From a bacterium (lineage in GTDB: Bacteria; Ratteibacteria; UBA8468; B48-G9; JAFGKM01), in NCBI GenBank assembly GCA_029548585.1, contig JAKPNC010000176.1, forward strand, positions 1-7,308: a stretch of 7,308 nt of DNA, in the 5' to 3' direction. Position 1 is the first letter of the stretch. Each line of letters begins with the position of its first letter. Below are positions 6,222-7,308 of this stretch, one piece after another. The notes under the pieces are model-generated. The model saw nothing but the letters and a program-made list of their open reading frames with translations. It searched no databases and was not told where the DNA came from. Both the position numbers and the translations under genes were made by a program.

Positions 6222-7308
6222 TTGGAAAGGAAAAAGAGTATTATCTTCGGCGCAGGCCAGATTGGAAGGGGCTTCATCGGACAGATATGCAGCGATTCAG
6301 GGTACGAGCTCGTTTTCGTGGATGCGGCTCAGCCTGTCGTGGATCTTCTTAATGCAAGGAAGGAGTATCCCGTGTGGCTGCTGGGCAGCAGCAAAGAGGA
6401 GAAGATGGTTAAAGGACTGCACGCATTGGGGATAAACGAAGCGGAAAGCATTTCTTCGGAAATGTGCGGCGCCGATATCATCTTCACGGCTGTCGGGGCG
6501 AATAACCTTGCCCTTCTCGGCCCCCTGATGGCAAAGGGTTTCAGGTTGAGGCGGGAAAAGGGGAATAACCGGCATGCAAATGTAGTAATATGCGAAAACC
6601 TGCTCGGCGGAGCCGCCGTGCTGAGGGAAAGCATAGAGAAGGAGATGGAGGCCGCGGATATTGAATACCTGAGGGATCGGGTCGGGTTTGTTGAGACGGT
6701 TGTCAGCAGGATGGTTGCCCCCCTTTCAGAGGAAATGAAAAAAAAGGATCCACTTCTTGTCACGGTGGAACCATACGACATTCTCCCCGTTTCCAGGAAG
6801 GGCTTCAGGGGAGAGATCCCTGCGGTGAAAGGTTTCTACCCGGTTGATAACCTATACCCTTACGAGGAACTGAAGCTTTTCGTTCATAACCTGGCACATG
6901 CAGCCCTTGCATATTTCGGTTATCTTGCGGGATACGATTACATATGGGAATGCATGGAGGACGGAAAGATTTACGGGATGCTCGAAGGGATAATGTCTGA
7001 AACAAAATCTGCGATTGTCAGGAAACATGATTTTGATCCGAAAGAGGTAGAGACCTACACTTCCGATCTTTACGGGAGGTTCAGGAACAGGGCCCTGAAC
7101 GATACCGTCAGAAGGGTAGGGCGGGATCCTCTCAGGAAGATAGGACCCAATGACAGGATTGCGGGAGCCATGAAACTCTGCCTGCGTCAATCAGTATTCC
7201 CTGAAAACATATGTTTTGTATTGGCGGCTTCTTTGTGCTACAATAATGAAGCGGATTCAAGCTCTGTGGCTCTCCTGGAGATGGTAAGGGAGAAGGGTGT
7301 GGAATATG
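6222..7308 (+). CDS. mtlD: Mannitol-1-phosphate 5-dehydrogenase, 3'-truncated by window edge
   Basis: NAD-dependent cytoplasmic enzyme of the polyol-specific long-chain dehydrogenase family that interconverts mannitol 1-phosphate and fructose 6-phosphate. The frame starts with TTG (6222-6224), with GGGGGA at 6210-6215 as ribosome binding site. No ATG occurs until after the Rossmann motif, so the non-ATG start is needed. The 362 visible residues show the NAD-binding motif IIFGAGQIGRGFIG (7-20), FTAVG (88-92), ICENLLGG (123-130), GFVETVVSRMVAP (155-167) and the catalytic set KLFVHNLAHAALAYFGYLAGY: Lys218, Asn223 and His226 in the family K-x4-N-x2-H spacing. RDPLRKIGPNDRI (301-313) is also typical. 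The usual length is about 380, so only some 20 C-terminal residues are missing. No PTS gene or regulator is visible, so uptake of mannitol cannot be judged. A related polyol-phosphate substrate is possible. Confidence 0.92.
   Translation, partial: MERKKSIIFGAGQIGRGFIGQICSDSGYELVFVDAAQPVVDLLNARKEYPVWLLGSSKEEKMVKGLHALGINEAESISSEMCGADIIFTAVGANNLALLGPLMAKGFRLRREKGNNRHANVVICENLLGGAAVLRESIEKEMEAADIEYLRDRVGFVETVVSRMVAPLSEEMKKKDPLLVTVEPYDILPVSRKGFRGEIPAVKGFYPVDNLYPYEELKLFVHNLAHAALAYFGYLAGYDYIWECMEDGKIYGMLEGIMSETKSAIVRKHDFDPKEVETYTSDLYGRFRNRALNDTVRRVGRDPLRKIGPNDRIAGAMKLCLRQSVFPENICFVLAASLCYNNEADSSSVALLEMVREKGVEY

Noticed and set aside
6329..6781. 150-codon open frame on the minus strand
   Set aside because: It is antisense to the mtlD NAD-binding region; the Ser-rich composition is typical of a shadow frame.

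Overview
This is a compact housekeeping segment of a bacterial chromosome with roughly balanced base composition. An apolipoprotein N-acyltransferase (Lnt) and a YidC with a large periplasmic domain point to a Gram-negative (diderm) bacterium. Several proteins are recognisable but divergent (RNase III, RnpA, the L34 N-terminus), so a little-studied lineage is plausible. I cannot assign a phylum from the sequence alone.

Layout, left to right. On the plus strand, positions 1-1450 hold the 3' part of lnt, overlapping rnc (RNase III) by 13 bases. Five bases later the strand switches, and a minus-strand block runs back from about 6054 to 1456. In transcription order this block is a MATE-family exporter, tRNA-Ala(CGC), surE, rpmH (L34), rnpA, yidD and yidC. 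rpmH is only 44 codons long. From about 6131 onward, divergent from the MATE gene, lies mtlD, a mannitol-1-phosphate 5-dehydrogenase that starts with TTG and runs off the window.

How the genes work together. rpmH-rnpA-yidD-yidC is the classic conserved cluster: a ribosomal protein, the protein subunit of RNase P, and two factors for inserting membrane proteins. Here it is chained by a TGATG junction, an ATGA junction and a 13-base overlap. A good sigma70-type promoter for it lies across the 3' end of surE, followed by a GC-rich inverted repeat at the likely 5' end of the transcript. dnaA, often the neighbour of rpmH, is not here; surE and a tRNA take its place. rnc meets yidC tail to tail with no room for a terminator. 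The 167-base gap between the MATE gene and mtlD holds one plausible promoter for each direction. These promoters and the strong ribosome binding site show that the MATE gene starts at 6054, not at the longer upstream ATG.

No gene-free stretch exceeds 300 bases. I see no mobile element, CRISPR array, phage gene or defence system, and no convincing new biological system. The points worth a second look are small: the divergent RnpA, the shortened loop in RNase III, the leader hairpins of rpmH and mtlD, and the terminator-less convergent junction.
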